A DNA stretch of 49,391 bases from Alphaproteobacteria bacterium 46_93_T64. Lineage in GTDB: Bacteria; Pseudomonadota; Alphaproteobacteria; Sneathiellales; Sneathiellaceae. The stretch lies in NCBI GenBank assembly GCA_002163135.1, contig MAAN01000030.1, positions 1 to 49,391 on the forward strand, read 5' to 3'. Positions 1 to 9,001 of the stretch are shown here, piece by piece (within the stretch, counting starts at the first letter, position 1; every line of letters begins with the position of its first letter). The notes below the pieces were generated by a model. It saw only the letters and a program-made list of their open reading frames with translations, had not been told where the DNA came from and did no database searches. The position numbers and the translations under genes were made by a program.

Positions 1-2613
1 ACCAACGAGAGGGATCTGAAAAAAGATCTTCCTGGTTTTGATACAGCCAGTTTAATTGGAATAAATATCGATACTTTCCATAAAGTACCCTCACATCAGA
101 GACAAATACTTGATGGTTTAGCGTCCACTACAGAAACATCGCTTGAAATTGGTGGATTGAACTTCGATTTGGTTGTTTCCCCAATTACCAACTCAAACGG
201 AGAACGTGTAGGCACTGTTGTTGAATGGGAAGATGTAACAGCTAAACTTGCTCAACAAAAAGAGGAAGAAATTCTCCTCAACACAAATTCTCGTATCAAA
301 TCTGCGTTAGATAGTTGCCAGACCAACGTCATGGTTGCCGATGCAGATTACAATGTTGTTTATGCAAACGAAACTATGATCGAAATGTTGCAAGGCAATG
401 AAGCAGATCTCAAAACAGATCTCCCTAGTTTTGTTGCAGACAAAGTCATTGGCAGCAACATTGATGTCTTCCACAAAAATCCTGCGCATCAACGGGGTAT
501 TCTTGATAACCTTAAAGAAACAACCGAAACTTCCCTTATTGTTGGTGGATTGAACTTCGACTTGGTTGTCTCCCCAATTGTTGACGAGACCGGTGAACGT
601 ATTGGTACTGTTGTTGAATGGGAAGATGTAACTGCTAAACTTGCCCAACTGGAAACAGATCAGCATCTGGCTAATGAAAATTCTCGCATCAAATCAGCAT
701 TAGATAGCTGCCGGACCAACGTCATGGTTGCCGATGCAGAATATAACGTTGTTTATACAAACGAGACCATGCTTGAGATGTTGCAAGGAAACGAAGCAGA
801 TCTTAAAACAGATCTCCCTAACTTCACTGCAAACAATGTGGTTGGCAGTAATATTGATGTCTTCCATAAAAATCCTGCACATCAACGGGGTATTCTTGAT
901 AATCTTAAAGACACAGTCGAAACTTCCCTTCTTGTTGGTGGGCTGAACTTTGACTTGGTTGTCTCCCCAATTGTTGGCACGGATGGTGAACGTATTGGTA
1001 CAGTTGTCGAATGGGAAGATGTAACCGCCAAGCTTGCTCAACAGAGAGACGAGCAACGCATCGCCAATGAAAATTCCCGTATTAAATCGGCATTGGACAA
1101 TTGCACAACCAATATAATGGTGTCAGATGCCGACTACAATATCATCTATGTCAATGAAACCATGAAGGATATGCTACTCACTACCGAGCCAGATATGAAA
1201 AAAGATCTACCGCAATTCGATGCTCGTTCGATCATCGGAACAAATATCGATACATTCCACAAAAACCCAGCGCATCAACGCGGCATGCTAGATCATTTGT
1301 CAGCTGCTTTTGATACGAGCATCGTTATTGGTGGACGCTTCTACGACCTAATTGCAAGTCCTGTTCTATCAGATGATGGAGAACGCATCGGAACGGTTGT
1401 TGAATGGGCTGATGTAACTGCCGAACGAAATATTGAAAAAGAAATCGATCAAGTGGTTACAGCAGCGGTTGCTGGTGATTTTGGAACCAGACTGGATCTA
1501 GATGGAAAAGAAGGCTTTATGCGAGGTCTTTCTGAGGCCATTAACAATCTTTCTGAAACAGTTTCCAATGCGATGGAAGATGTTGGTACGTCTCTGTTAG
1601 CCTTGTCTGACGGCGATCTGACACGTCGTATAACTGCAGAATATAGCGGTGTGTTCAATGATTTGAAATCCAACGCGAATGGAACTGCAGAACAACTCAC
1701 AGATATCGTTAGTGATATTACAACGGCTGCTACCGAAGTGAATAATGCAGCTCAGGAAATTAACGAAGGAACAATGGATCTTTCGCAAAGAACTGAACAG
1801 CAAGCTTCTAATCTTGAAGAAACCGCTGCTGCAATGGAAGAAATGTCTTCCACTGTGAAACAAAACGCTGAAAATGCACAACAAGCAAACCAACTTTCTA
1901 TTTCCGCAAGAGATGTTGCGCAAAAAGGCGGTGATGTGGTCGGCGAAGTTGTCGATGCGATGAACCGAATAGAAGGTTCATCACAGAAAATTTCAGACAT
2001 CATTGGTGTTATCGACGAAATCGCTTTCCAAACAAACTTGCTGGCCCTAAATGCTGCTGTTGAAGCCGCACGAGCCGGTGATGCGGGTAAAGGGTTTGCC
2101 GTTGTTGCAGCAGAAGTTGGAACACTTGCACAGCGATCGTCTCAAGCTGCAAAAGATATCAAAGGCTTGATTAACGATAGTGGTAGCCAGGTAAAAGATG
2201 GCGTTCGCCTTGTTGGTGACGCAGGTGAGTCCCTCAACGAAATTGTGGATAGTATCAAACGCTTGAGTGATATTGTTTCCGAAATTTCTGCGGCGAGTGA
2301 TGAACAATCAACCAGTATTACAGAGATTAATCGTTCAGTTGCACAAATGGATGAAATGACGCAGCAAAACTCGGCCCTTGTTGAAGAAAATGCTGCGGCA
2401 TCACGAACACTTCAAGAGCAGTCTGAAGGAATGAAAGAACGAATTTCGTTCTTCCAACTTGAAGAGGAACTTAAATCAAAAGCTAAAGCGGCAAGCAAAA
2501 AGGCGACGTCCCCACCCGCAGCAGCTAGCAACACAAAAACTGCAAGAAAGCAAAAGCAAATGACCGCCGTCTCTGGTGGACAGGCGACTGCTGAAGACTG
2601 GAGTGAGTTCTAG
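1..2613 (+). CDS. PAS-repeat methyl-accepting chemotaxis protein (5' end outside window)
   Basis: Chemoreceptor feeding a CheA-type kinase. The frame is open from base 1, so the N-terminus lies upstream; 870 codons are visible. In order: the end of one PAS unit (codons 1-96), three complete PAS-like units starting near codons 97, 228 and 359 with an exact 131-codon period, HAMP-like helices (about 480-600, motifs [11 protein letters not shown] and DGDLTRRI), then the MCP signalling coiled coil with its hairpin tip near codons 672-700 ([21 protein letters not shown], shown in part). The last residues DWSEF fit the xWxxF CheR/CheB docking pentapeptide, after a flexible Lys/Ala/Thr-rich tail. 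No membrane segment is visible, so the shown part is cytoplasmic; a membrane anchor upstream is possible. cheR follows directly. Family call is certain, ligand unknown. Confidence 0.95.
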   Translation, partial: TNERDLKKDLPGFDTASLIGINIDTFHKVPSHQRQILDGLASTTETSLEIGGLNFDLVVSPITNSNGERVGTVVEWEDVTAKLAQQKEEEILLNTNSRIKSALDSCQTNVMVADADYNVVYANETMIEMLQGNEADLKTDLPSFVADKVIGSNIDVFHKNPAHQRGILDNLKETTETSLIVGGLNFDLVVSPIVDETGERIGTVVEWEDVTAKLAQLETDQHLANENSRIKSALDSCRTNVMVADAEYNVVYTNETMLEMLQGNEADLKTDLPNFTANNVVGSNIDVFHKNPAHQRGILDNLKDTVETSLLVGGLNFDLVVSPIVGTDGERIGTVVEWEDVTAKLAQQRDEQRIANENSRIKSALDNCTTNIMVSDADYNIIYVNETMKDMLLTTEPDMKKDLPQFDARSIIGTNIDTFHKNPAHQRGMLDHLSAAFDTSIVIGGRFYDLIASPVLSDDGERIGTVVEWADVTAERNIEKEIDQVVTAAVAGDFGTRLDLDGKEGFMRGLSEAINNLSETVSNAMEDVGTSLLALSDGDLTRRITAEYSGVFNDLKSNANGTAEQLTDIVSDITTAATEVNNAAQEINEGTMDLSQRTEQQASNLEETAAAMEEMSSTVKQNAENAQQANQLSISARDVAQKGGDVVGEVVDAMNRIEGSSQKISDIIGVIDEIAFQTNLLALNAAVEAARAGDAGKGFAVVAAEVGTLAQRSSQAAKDIKGLINDSGSQVKDGVRLVGDAGESLNEIVDSIKRLSDIVSEISAASDEQSTSITEINRSVAQMDEMTQQNSALVEENAAASRTLQEQSEGMKERISFFQLEEELKSKAKAASKKATSPPAAASNTKTARKQKQMTAVSGGQATAEDWSEF

Positions 2614-2625
2614 GTTTAATGAAGC

Positions 2626-2653
2626 CCCCCATCCCAATTTTCTGGGATGGGGG
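2626..2653 (+). promoter_or_regulatory. Perfect 11-bp hairpin between the MCP gene and cheR
   Basis: CCCCCATCCCA (2626-2636) pairs perfectly with TGGGATGGGGG (2643-2653) across a 6-base loop. No T-run follows, so it is a poor intrinsic terminator. It lies between the MCP stop and the likely cheR start at 2671, and it covers the alternative ATG at 2647 and the only G-rich Shine-Dalgarno-like stretch there. It could stabilise the upstream mRNA, attenuate, or limit cheR translation. The hairpin is seen directly; its role is inference. Confidence 0.6.
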
Positions 2654-2670
2654 AACCATTGAGAATTGAC

Positions 2671-3546
2671 ATGACTCGATCTAATGAAACACAAGATAGG
2701 CAGCGAGAATTCGCATTATCGAATAAAGAATTCGAAAAATTGACTGGCCTTGTGCATTCCTTGACAGGAATTGTGTTAGGCGAACATAAAAAGGACATGC
2801 TGTATTCGCGGCTAGCAAGGCGATTGAGAGATCTCGGCCTACAATCCTTCAATCAATATTGCGCATTACTGGATTCCCAACAAGCTGCAAAAGAAACTGG
2901 CTTTTTAGTCAATGCCATTACAACAAACCTGACCAAGCTTTACCGTGAAAGTCATCACTTTGACTCGTTAGCATCGTATCTACAGACTATTCAAAAGGAT
3001 AAATATCGGAAAACTGGAGACAAGACCGTTTTAATATGGTCGGCAGGATGTTCTTCGGGAGAAGAGCCTTACTCAATTGCAACTACTATTCTGTCAAAAG
3101 CACCTTTGCTTAGCAATTGGAATGTAAAAATTTTGGCCACAGATCTCGATACAAACATGTTGGCCAAGGGGAGAGAGGGCGTCTACCCCTTATCCTCTCT
3201 CGATAGCTTACCGTATGGGTATAAAACTGCAATTAAGGACAATATCCAAACAAAAGATACAGAAATAAAATTTCGAGATAGAGCGAAATCACTCATACAT
3301 TTCAAGCAGTTAAATCTACTTCATGAATGGCCAATGAAACACAAATTTGACATCATATTTTGCCGCAATGTTTTAATTTATTTTGATGCTGAAACAAAAG
3401 ACAATCTGGTCCAGCGTTTCACCGAAAACCTGCGTCCAGATGGCATGCTTTTTCTAGGGCATTCGGAAAGCCTTATGCACAAACCTGAAGAAATAAAACT
3501 TATTGGAAAGACTACGTATGTAAAGGAGAGCCTTTCTGATGGTTGA
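2671..3546 (+). CDS. cheR: Chemotaxis protein methyltransferase CheR
   Basis: SAM-dependent methyltransferase that methylates glutamates on chemoreceptor signalling helices. 291 residues from ATG 2671. The N-terminal CheR helical domain (about 16-100) contains TKLYRESHHFD, where many CheRs have T-x-F-F-R. The Rossmann domain has the SAM loop IWSAGCSSGEEPYS (122-135), the acidic motif ATDLDTNML and FCRNVLIYFD (229-238). Length is normal. Start choice: an in-frame ATG at 2647 sits inside the 2626-2653 hairpin with no ribosome site before it, and TTG 2659 follows GGGGGA closely; ATG 2671 has a weak GAG 7-8 bases upstream. Which start is used is uncertain. No tetratricopeptide extension is present. 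The upstream MCP ends in a CheR tether motif, so that receptor is the likely substrate. Overlaps cheD by 8 bases. Confidence 0.95.
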   Translation: MTRSNETQDRQREFALSNKEFEKLTGLVHSLTGIVLGEHKKDMLYSRLARRLRDLGLQSFNQYCALLDSQQAAKETGFLVNAITTNLTKLYRESHHFDSLASYLQTIQKDKYRKTGDKTVLIWSAGCSSGEEPYSIATTILSKAPLLSNWNVKILATDLDTNMLAKGREGVYPLSSLDSLPYGYKTAIKDNIQTKDTEIKFRDRAKSLIHFKQLNLLHEWPMKHKFDIIFCRNVLIYFDAETKDNLVQRFTENLRPDGMLFLGHSESLMHKPEEIKLIGKTTYVKESLSDG

Positions 3547-4189
3547 TACCCCTTCTGATATTTGTGATCGACGTCAAAAATCGATTTTGGATCCCGCACT
3601 TGATCAGGGTCGTAAGCGCTATTTTGATGCCAAACATAACCATGAAGTGGTTCGCGTTCAACCTGGTGATCACTACGTCTCAGTCCATGAAAACGAAATG
3701 ATCGTGACAGTCCTTGGTTCTTGTGTTGCTGCATGTATACGTGACCCAAAAACCGGAATTGGTGGCATGAACCACTTTATGCTTCCAGAAAGTGAAACCG
3801 GTAATTGGGGCTCTGTAAGTGCCACCATGAGGTATGGAAATTTTGCTATGGAAACATTGATAAATGAAATCCAGAGAACAGGGTGCCCTCGCGAAAGACT
3901 AGAAATCAAGTTGTTTGGTGGCGGTAACGTTACTCCAGGTCGCGTTCAAGTGGGCGATATGAACGGTCAGTTCGCCCTTAACTATCTCAAATACGAAGGG
4001 CTGCCACTCACGGCCTGTGACCTTGGGGGTAAAGATCCAAGACGCATTCATTTTTTCCCAAAAACCGGAAAAGTTGATCGCCTTCTTTTGAAACGGCAAA
4101 ACGACTCTAAATATCTTGAAGAAGAAAACGGCTACCGATCTCAACTATCTCAGAAGATTAAAAAGGTCGGCGAAATCGATCTATTCTAG
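3539..4189 (+). CDS. cheD: Chemoreceptor glutamine deamidase CheD
   Basis: Deamidates receptor glutamines to methylatable glutamates and in some systems binds CheC. 216 residues, slightly longer than usual because of a 35-residue N-terminal extension. The catalytic set is visible in the expected spacing: Thr57 (TVLGSC), Cys62 and His79 (GIGGMNHFMLP), followed by a FGGGNV glycine-rich segment. AAGGAG lies about 11 bases before the ATG, inside the cheR end, so translation is probably coupled. CheC is absent from the window, so CheD may act only as a deamidase here. Confidence 0.95.
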   Translation: MVDTPSDICDRRQKSILDPALDQGRKRYFDAKHNHEVVRVQPGDHYVSVHENEMIVTVLGSCVAACIRDPKTGIGGMNHFMLPESETGNWGSVSATMRYGNFAMETLINEIQRTGCPRERLEIKLFGGGNVTPGRVQVGDMNGQFALNYLKYEGLPLTACDLGGKDPRRIHFFPKTGKVDRLLLKRQNDSKYLEEENGYRSQLSQKIKKVGEIDLF

Positions 4190-4198
4190 GAAAACGCC

Positions 4199-5266
4199 AT
4201 GTTGAACAAGAAAATTACAGTTCTAATAGTAGATGACAGTGCCTTGATACGTCAAATGCTGACGAGCATGTTGAGTTCAGATCCTGGTATTGAAGTTGTT
4301 GGTGCGGCACCGGATCCCGTAACCGCACGGAATATGATAAAGCAACTTAATCCAGATGTTTTAACGCTGGATATAGAAATGCCAAAAATGGATGGCATTA
4401 CCTTTTTGGAAAAGATCATAACGCTGCGCCCAATGCCGGTTGTTATGATCTCGTCTTTAACACAAGAAGGGGCAAGCGTAGCGCTTCAAGCTCTTGAGAT
4501 TGGAGCTGTTGACTATATAGCAAAACCAACTAATGATCTCCAAGCTGGTTTAGAAGGTAAAACGGCTGAAATTATTTCCAAAGTCAAAATTGCGTCGCGA
4601 GCCAAAGTAAGTGCGCGATCGCGAGAACGCCCTGTAAAACAAAATAATATTTCGTATAGTTCCTACAAAACAACCGAACAAGTTATTCTCATCGGTGCTT
4701 CAACTGGTGGCGTTGAAGCTCTTCGCGAAATTATTACGGCCCTTCCACCAAATAGTCCCGCTGCTCTTGTAACGCAGCATATGCCGGGAACATTTACCTC
4801 TTCTTTCGCGGATAGGCTAAACGGTATTTCCAAAGTTACTGTTATGGAGGCCTCCGCAAATCAGCGCGTTTTACCGGGTCATGTATATATAGCACCTGGA
4901 GGTCGTCATTTAGAGCTCGCACGTTCAGGAGCCAACTACATATGCCATCTAAGGGATGGTGAAACTGTGAGCGGTCATAAGCCTTCGGTGAATGTACTCT
5001 TTGAGTCTGCAGCCAAAGTAGCTGGTGAAAATGCCATAGGTGTAATTTTAACAGGCATGGGCCGAGATGGCGCAGAAGGGCTTTTGTCCATGCGACAAGC
5101 CGGCGCACGGACCATAGGACAGGATGAAAATTCATCTGTCGTATATGGCATGCCTAAAGCTGCCTTTGAACTTGGTGCTGTAAAGAGCCAATACCCTCTT
5201 ACAAACATCGCATCCGCGATTTTTAGCAGCCTGGAAAAACAGGATATGAAAGCGATCCGAATATGA
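4199..5266 (+). CDS. cheB: Chemotaxis response regulator methylesterase/deamidase CheB
   Basis: Two-domain enzyme that removes receptor methyl groups when phosphorylated. The receiver domain (1-120) has the acidic pair in [10 protein letters not shown], phosphoacceptor Asp58 in [12 protein letters not shown] and the switch lysine in YIAKP (109). The C-terminal methylesterase domain (about 160-350) has the full catalytic triad: Ser168 (IGASTGG), His194 (TQHMPG) and Asp290 (GMGRDGAEG). Length 355 is typical. AGGA precedes ATG 4199 and begins at the cheD stop. The stop TGA overlaps the next ATG as ATGA at 5263-5266. CheA, its usual phosphodonor, is not in the window. Confidence 0.96.
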   Translation: MLNKKITVLIVDDSALIRQMLTSMLSSDPGIEVVGAAPDPVTARNMIKQLNPDVLTLDIEMPKMDGITFLEKIITLRPMPVVMISSLTQEGASVALQALEIGAVDYIAKPTNDLQAGLEGKTAEIISKVKIASRAKVSARSRERPVKQNNISYSSYKTTEQVILIGASTGGVEALREIITALPPNSPAALVTQHMPGTFTSSFADRLNGISKVTVMEASANQRVLPGHVYIAPGGRHLELARSGANYICHLRDGETVSGHKPSVNVLFESAAKVAGENAIGVILTGMGRDGAEGLLSMRQAGARTIGQDENSSVVYGMPKAAFELGAVKSQYPLTNIASAIFSSLEKQDMKAIRI

Positions 5267-6522
5267 CAGATATCGCAAATCAGACATATCAAGAAACAGA
5301 AAGCCAGACGCTGAATGGTCTCACACCAGAAACCAGTGAAAGCACTCCATTTTCAGAAATCCCTCAAGAGGAAATTTCTGAAAAATTGGGAGTTGAGGGC
5401 CAGTTTCAACCATCGGCTGATGTTCTTAAAGAAGTGATGGAAAACGCGAGTGATCCTGAGCTCGCGCATGAGTTTCTAAATAAATGGCTAGGTCTTTCCG
5501 AAACTCAACAGAAAGCAATGTCAATTATTATAAACGAAATAGAACTGGTTTCGGAACTTGTCGAAACAAATGTCAGTGATATTTCTCATAAATTTCAAGA
5601 ATTAGCTAAACATAGCCAAAATCAAAGTGACCAGGTAAGCACGCTGGCCGATGCGGCGCAAAACGTTATGTATCAAGGTAAATCGATGGATCTCTCCCAG
5701 ATCATGAACACCATCGATGGTCACTTGTCTACGATGATAGATAAAATCGTGGAAAGTTCAAAACATGGTGTCGAAGTCGTTTACGCCTTGGATGATGTGA
5801 CAAAAGACGTCGTAAAAGTTGAAAATCTGATTGGAGAAATCGAAGCAATTAACAAACAAACTAACATGCTTGCTTTAAATGCCCGAATAGAAGCTGCGCG
5901 GGCTGGCACTGCTGGTGATGGATTTGCCGTGGTCGCTCATGAAGTTCAGGAACTGGCAAAAACCATAAATGAGCTGGCCTGGACGATGAGGGAAGAAGTT
6001 ACAAGTGTTGTAAATGGTGTTCGGCTTGGGAACACCAAAATCAAAGAAGTAGCAAATGTAGATCTCACCGATAATATTCTCGTTAAAGACACCATCAGAG
6101 AGCTAATGGATTGTATATTAAACCAAAATGATATTTACAGCGACGCACTTCGCTCTTCTAAAGAAACTTCACAAGATATTACAAAAGATATTTACAGCGT
6201 GATCACGCGGCTGCAATTCCAGGACCGAGCTAAGCAACGACTGGAGAACATTGTGTCCACTCTTCAAGTCATGGAAGAAAGCGTCACATCATTTTCAACT
6301 GAAACACGTTCAACATTCGAGACAAGTCTTACAGGTAGAACCAACGAAGAAGACTGGTTTAAAGCTGTGATTAAAGACTTAACCCTTGGTGAAATGCGCG
6401 GGCGCTTTCTAAAGGCTGTTTTTGGTGAAGAGGATGCGTTTACTGAAGAAACAGAAAACACCGTTCCACAATCATCATCGACCGATTTTGAATATGATGA
6501 TGACAGTATTGAATTGTTCTAG
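5263..6522 (+). CDS. Soluble MCP-like signalling protein with a CheZ-like FQDxxxQ motif
   Basis: 419 residues with no signal peptide or membrane helix. The first ~60 residues are acidic and Pro/Ser/Thr-rich, then long helices. Residues about 185-250 are recognisable MCP hairpin core ([20 protein letters not shown], then [14 protein letters not shown]), so it probably packs with receptors or CheA/CheW. Past the core, [14 protein letters not shown] (317-330) resembles the catalytic helix of CheZ phosphatase, whose Asp and Gln are spaced D-x-x-x-Q; here Asp321 and Gln325. The protein is shorter than a normal receptor and lacks a sensor domain. It may be an array-associated adaptor or a phosphatase of a CheY-type regulator; the MCP part is solid, the phosphatase part is inference. 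Starts at the ATGA shared with cheB. Confidence 0.8.
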   Translation: MTDIANQTYQETESQTLNGLTPETSESTPFSEIPQEEISEKLGVEGQFQPSADVLKEVMENASDPELAHEFLNKWLGLSETQQKAMSIIINEIELVSELVETNVSDISHKFQELAKHSQNQSDQVSTLADAAQNVMYQGKSMDLSQIMNTIDGHLSTMIDKIVESSKHGVEVVYALDDVTKDVVKVENLIGEIEAINKQTNMLALNARIEAARAGTAGDGFAVVAHEVQELAKTINELAWTMREEVTSVVNGVRLGNTKIKEVANVDLTDNILVKDTIRELMDCILNQNDIYSDALRSSKETSQDITKDIYSVITRLQFQDRAKQRLENIVSTLQVMEESVTSFSTETRSTFETSLTGRTNEEDWFKAVIKDLTLGEMRGRFLKAVFGEEDAFTEETENTVPQSSSTDFEYDDDSIELF

Positions 6523-6534
6523 AAGGGAAAAAAG

Positions 6535-6840
6535 ATGAAAGACAGTGTCACCACTACCGATAGTAGCTTGACCATCTCATTATCGGAAAAGCTCACTTTT
6601 GAAGATCATACGAACTTTCGAGAACTCTTAAAATTGATAAATAATGATATTCATCGGAACTGCAGCATAGACCTCCGAGGTTTAGAAGCTATTGATTCAG
6701 CTGGTCTTGGAATGTTGATGATTGCATTTGAAACTGCTGAGAAGTTCGGGATGAGTTTTAATCTCTACAAGCCAGTAGGTCAGGTCAAAAGGCTTTTAGA
6801 AATTTCTGATTTCGAAAAAGTTATGAGTATTGTTTCATGA
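6535..6840 (+). CDS. STAS-domain anti-sigma factor antagonist-like protein (RsbV-like)
   Basis: 101-residue single STAS domain. SIDLRGLEAIDSAGLGML holds the conserved phosphorylatable serine (Ser55 in DSAG), and the C-terminal helix KPVGQVKRLLEISDF is typical. Proteins of this family switch partners according to serine phosphorylation by an HATPase kinase and dephosphorylation by a PP2C phosphatase; both enzymes follow in the operon (8081-8998 and 6859-8100). Preceded by AGAAGGGA at a good distance. The target is not visible in the window: it could be a sigma factor, a diguanylate cyclase or the receptor array. Function class is sure, output unknown. Confidence 0.92.
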   Translation: MKDSVTTTDSSLTISLSEKLTFEDHTNFRELLKLINNDIHRNCSIDLRGLEAIDSAGLGMLMIAFETAEKFGMSFNLYKPVGQVKRLLEISDFEKVMSIVS

Positions 6841-6858
6841 ACAGCAGGTTAGATTAGT

Positions 6859-8100
6859 ATGAACGATCTAAATATTATTAAAAAAGAAAAACCGGAAATT
6901 CCTTACAGCGAGGATTCCGACGCTATTTTCAATTCCAAAATATTGGTTGTGGATGACTCGGCGCTTATAAGGGAGCTGTTCGGGGCCTATCTAACTCAAG
7001 CGGGTTATACGGACATACAGTATGCGGAGAACGGCCAACATGCTCTGGATATCATTGACGAAAACATTCCAGATTTGGTTATTTTAGATCTCGAAATGCC
7101 CATAATGGGCGGTTTTGAAGTTTGCAGGATATTGAAATCCAATCCAGAAACCAAACACCTGCCGATCCTCATCCAAAGCGGGCGCGACACGGCATCAGAC
7201 TTAACAAAAGCGTTTAGTCATGGTGCGAGTGATATGGTCCTTAAACCCATCAAAAGATATGAAATACTAGCCCGTGTAAAAGTACATTTAGAAAACCGAA
7301 TTCTTGTATCAAAATTAACAGACTACCACGATCGAGTTGCGAGCGAACTTGAACAAGCTAGGCAGATACAACTTGATATATGTCCGTCAAAACATGAGTT
7401 GAAAAACTACTTACAAGCCTATGGCTTAGATATAGGCTGGCATTACGAACCTTCCTCTGAAATTGGGGGTGATATAGGTGGAATTCTACCCATTGATGAA
7501 ACGAGAATTGCATTCTATATCGCAGATTTCTCTGGTCATGGTGTTGCGGCAGCACTGAATACATTCCGTTTACAAACCTGGCTGACATCCGCCTCTGAAT
7601 TGTATTCATCTCCCGATGAGCTTCTGACCAAGTTAAATAGCTTTCTGCATAACAACCTGTCGTCAGGCTCATATGCAACAATGCTTTTCTTTTGCCTGGA
7701 TATTGAAAAACAGGAACTTACGTATTCGGCCGCAGGAAGCCAGCCTCCCCTCTTACAGGGATCTGACGGTTCAAAAGAGTTTGAGTTATTAAGCTCCAAA
7801 GGAATGCCGTTGGGATTACGTCCTCACTGGGATTACGAAAATATTAAGTTTCCCTTTGAAAAAAACACCAAAATTCTCATATACAGCGACGCACTCGTGG
7901 AAGTGGAGGTTGAGGAGAATACGTATTTAGGGGAAGAAGGACTCAGAAAAGAAGTCTCTGATCTTTGGCACGAAGAGAAATCAACGGAAGACAAAATTTC
8001 TCAACTTGTCGCAAATTTTCATCAGAGAATGGATCCTGATAATTCGGATGATCTAACCATAATATGTTTGGAAAACGTAAATGAACTACGAAGCTCATAA
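6859..8100 (+). CDS. Response regulator with PP2C-type (SpoIIE/RsbU) serine phosphatase output
   Basis: 413 residues. The receiver domain (about 26-145) has [11 protein letters not shown], phosphoacceptor Asp77 (VILDLEMP) and Lys129 (LKP). After a coiled linker (150-175) comes the PP2C SpoIIE-type domain with metal-binding aspartates in IGGDIGG (Asp205), IADFSGHG (Asp223) and the C-terminal NSDDLTI. By analogy with RsbU, HsbR and SypE it should remove phosphate from the STAS serine (Ser55 of the preceding gene) when its receiver is phosphorylated, perhaps by the hybrid kinase at 9002-12730. The ribosome site is weak (GCAGG). The gene end overlaps the next gene by 20 bases. Confidence 0.93.
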   Translation: MNDLNIIKKEKPEIPYSEDSDAIFNSKILVVDDSALIRELFGAYLTQAGYTDIQYAENGQHALDIIDENIPDLVILDLEMPIMGGFEVCRILKSNPETKHLPILIQSGRDTASDLTKAFSHGASDMVLKPIKRYEILARVKVHLENRILVSKLTDYHDRVASELEQARQIQLDICPSKHELKNYLQAYGLDIGWHYEPSSEIGGDIGGILPIDETRIAFYIADFSGHGVAAALNTFRLQTWLTSASELYSSPDELLTKLNSFLHNNLSSGSYATMLFFCLDIEKQELTYSAAGSQPPLLQGSDGSKEFELLSSKGMPLGLRPHWDYENIKFPFEKNTKILIYSDALVEVEVEENTYLGEEGLRKEVSDLWHEEKSTEDKISQLVANFHQRMDPDNSDDLTIICLENVNELRSS

Positions 8101-8998
8101 TAGAACATGTGTCATATTGTTGGGCAGTCAAAAGGGCGTGCTGGCCGACATGAAGATGTTAAATTCATCTGATCCCGACATACAATTATTTTCACCTGAA
8201 GAATGGTTAAAGGATATAGATCATCAAACTCGTGAAGTTGCTGTATTTGTTGCAAATTTGACCGAACTAGATGGTAAGCAACAAAAAACGATACTAGATA
8301 TTTGTCAGTTGGCCCAGTTCACTTGGTCAGAACTCATCTTACTTTATGATCTTAATGACTGTCCAAATATGTTACCAGAAGTCGTCGCACGCGCGAGCAC
8401 TCTAACTTCAAGCTCAAAAAACCCTAACCAACTCTTTGAAATCATTACAACCTCTAAACGCAATTACCAACAAAAAGCCGCCATTAGAAAAGATCTTAAT
8501 AATACACTTAATGCGTTCAAACTTATGGATAAAGGCGTCTTTAAGTTGAAGACCTTAGACGAAGCAAAGTCTATTTCTATACTTCTCGCGACACTATGCC
8601 CGGACAGCGCTGAGCTCTCCATGGGATTATTAGAGCTTTTAATCAATGCTATTGAACACGGAAACTTGGAAATCACTTTTGATGAAAAAGGGAAACTCCT
8701 ACAAAATGGACAATGGCTTCAGGAAATTGAGAGGCGTCAGCAGTTGCCACAAAATTCCGAAAAACAGGTAACCATTGAGTATGTACATAAGCCCGATAGA
8801 ATTGAGTTTACAATTACAGATGAAGGATCAGGTTTCAATCCTGAGAAATTCTTAACCGATGAGATGAACAACCCGATAGAGTCCAATCCCACATGTTTTC
8901 ATGGAAGAGGAATAAAATTGGCGTCGAGAATGTACTTTGATCAGTTGGAATATGTAGGAGTTGGTAAGCAGGTAAAAGCCGCAATCGAATTGAGGTGA
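8081..8998 (+). CDS. HATPase-domain serine kinase (RsbW-like) with an unassigned N-terminal domain
   Basis: 305 residues. The C-terminal half is a GHKL ATPase: N-box ELLINAIEHGN (185-195), G1 box DEGSGFNP and G2 motif HGRGI, with no His-phosphoacceptor domain, as in RsbW/SpoIIAB kinases that phosphorylate STAS proteins. There is a longer insert than usual between N-box and G1 (about 196-245, charged). Residues 8-125 are not recognised; alternating hydrophobic strands (VILLG, VAVFVANL, ELILLYD) could be a degenerate receiver-like fold, but no phosphoacceptor is evident. It overlaps the phosphatase gene, so it is co-translated with its presumed antagonist. Start choice: ATG 8081 is the only early ATG. 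Confidence 0.88.
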   Translation: MNYEAHNRTCVILLGSQKGVLADMKMLNSSDPDIQLFSPEEWLKDIDHQTREVAVFVANLTELDGKQQKTILDICQLAQFTWSELILLYDLNDCPNMLPEVVARASTLTSSSKNPNQLFEIITTSKRNYQQKAAIRKDLNNTLNAFKLMDKGVFKLKTLDEAKSISILLATLCPDSAELSMGLLELLINAIEHGNLEITFDEKGKLLQNGQWLQEIERRQQLPQNSEKQVTIEYVHKPDRIEFTITDEGSGFNPEKFLTDEMNNPIESNPTCFHGRGIKLASRMYFDQLEYVGVGKQVKAAIELR

Positions 8999-9001
8999 AA
9001 A

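Noticed and set aside
307-1056. Antisense ORFs repeated in each PAS unit
   Set aside because: They are mirror images of the repeated coding sequence, with no family similarity.
2647-2670. ATG at 2647 as cheR start
   Set aside because: It lies inside a perfect hairpin without a ribosome site; kept only as an alternative.
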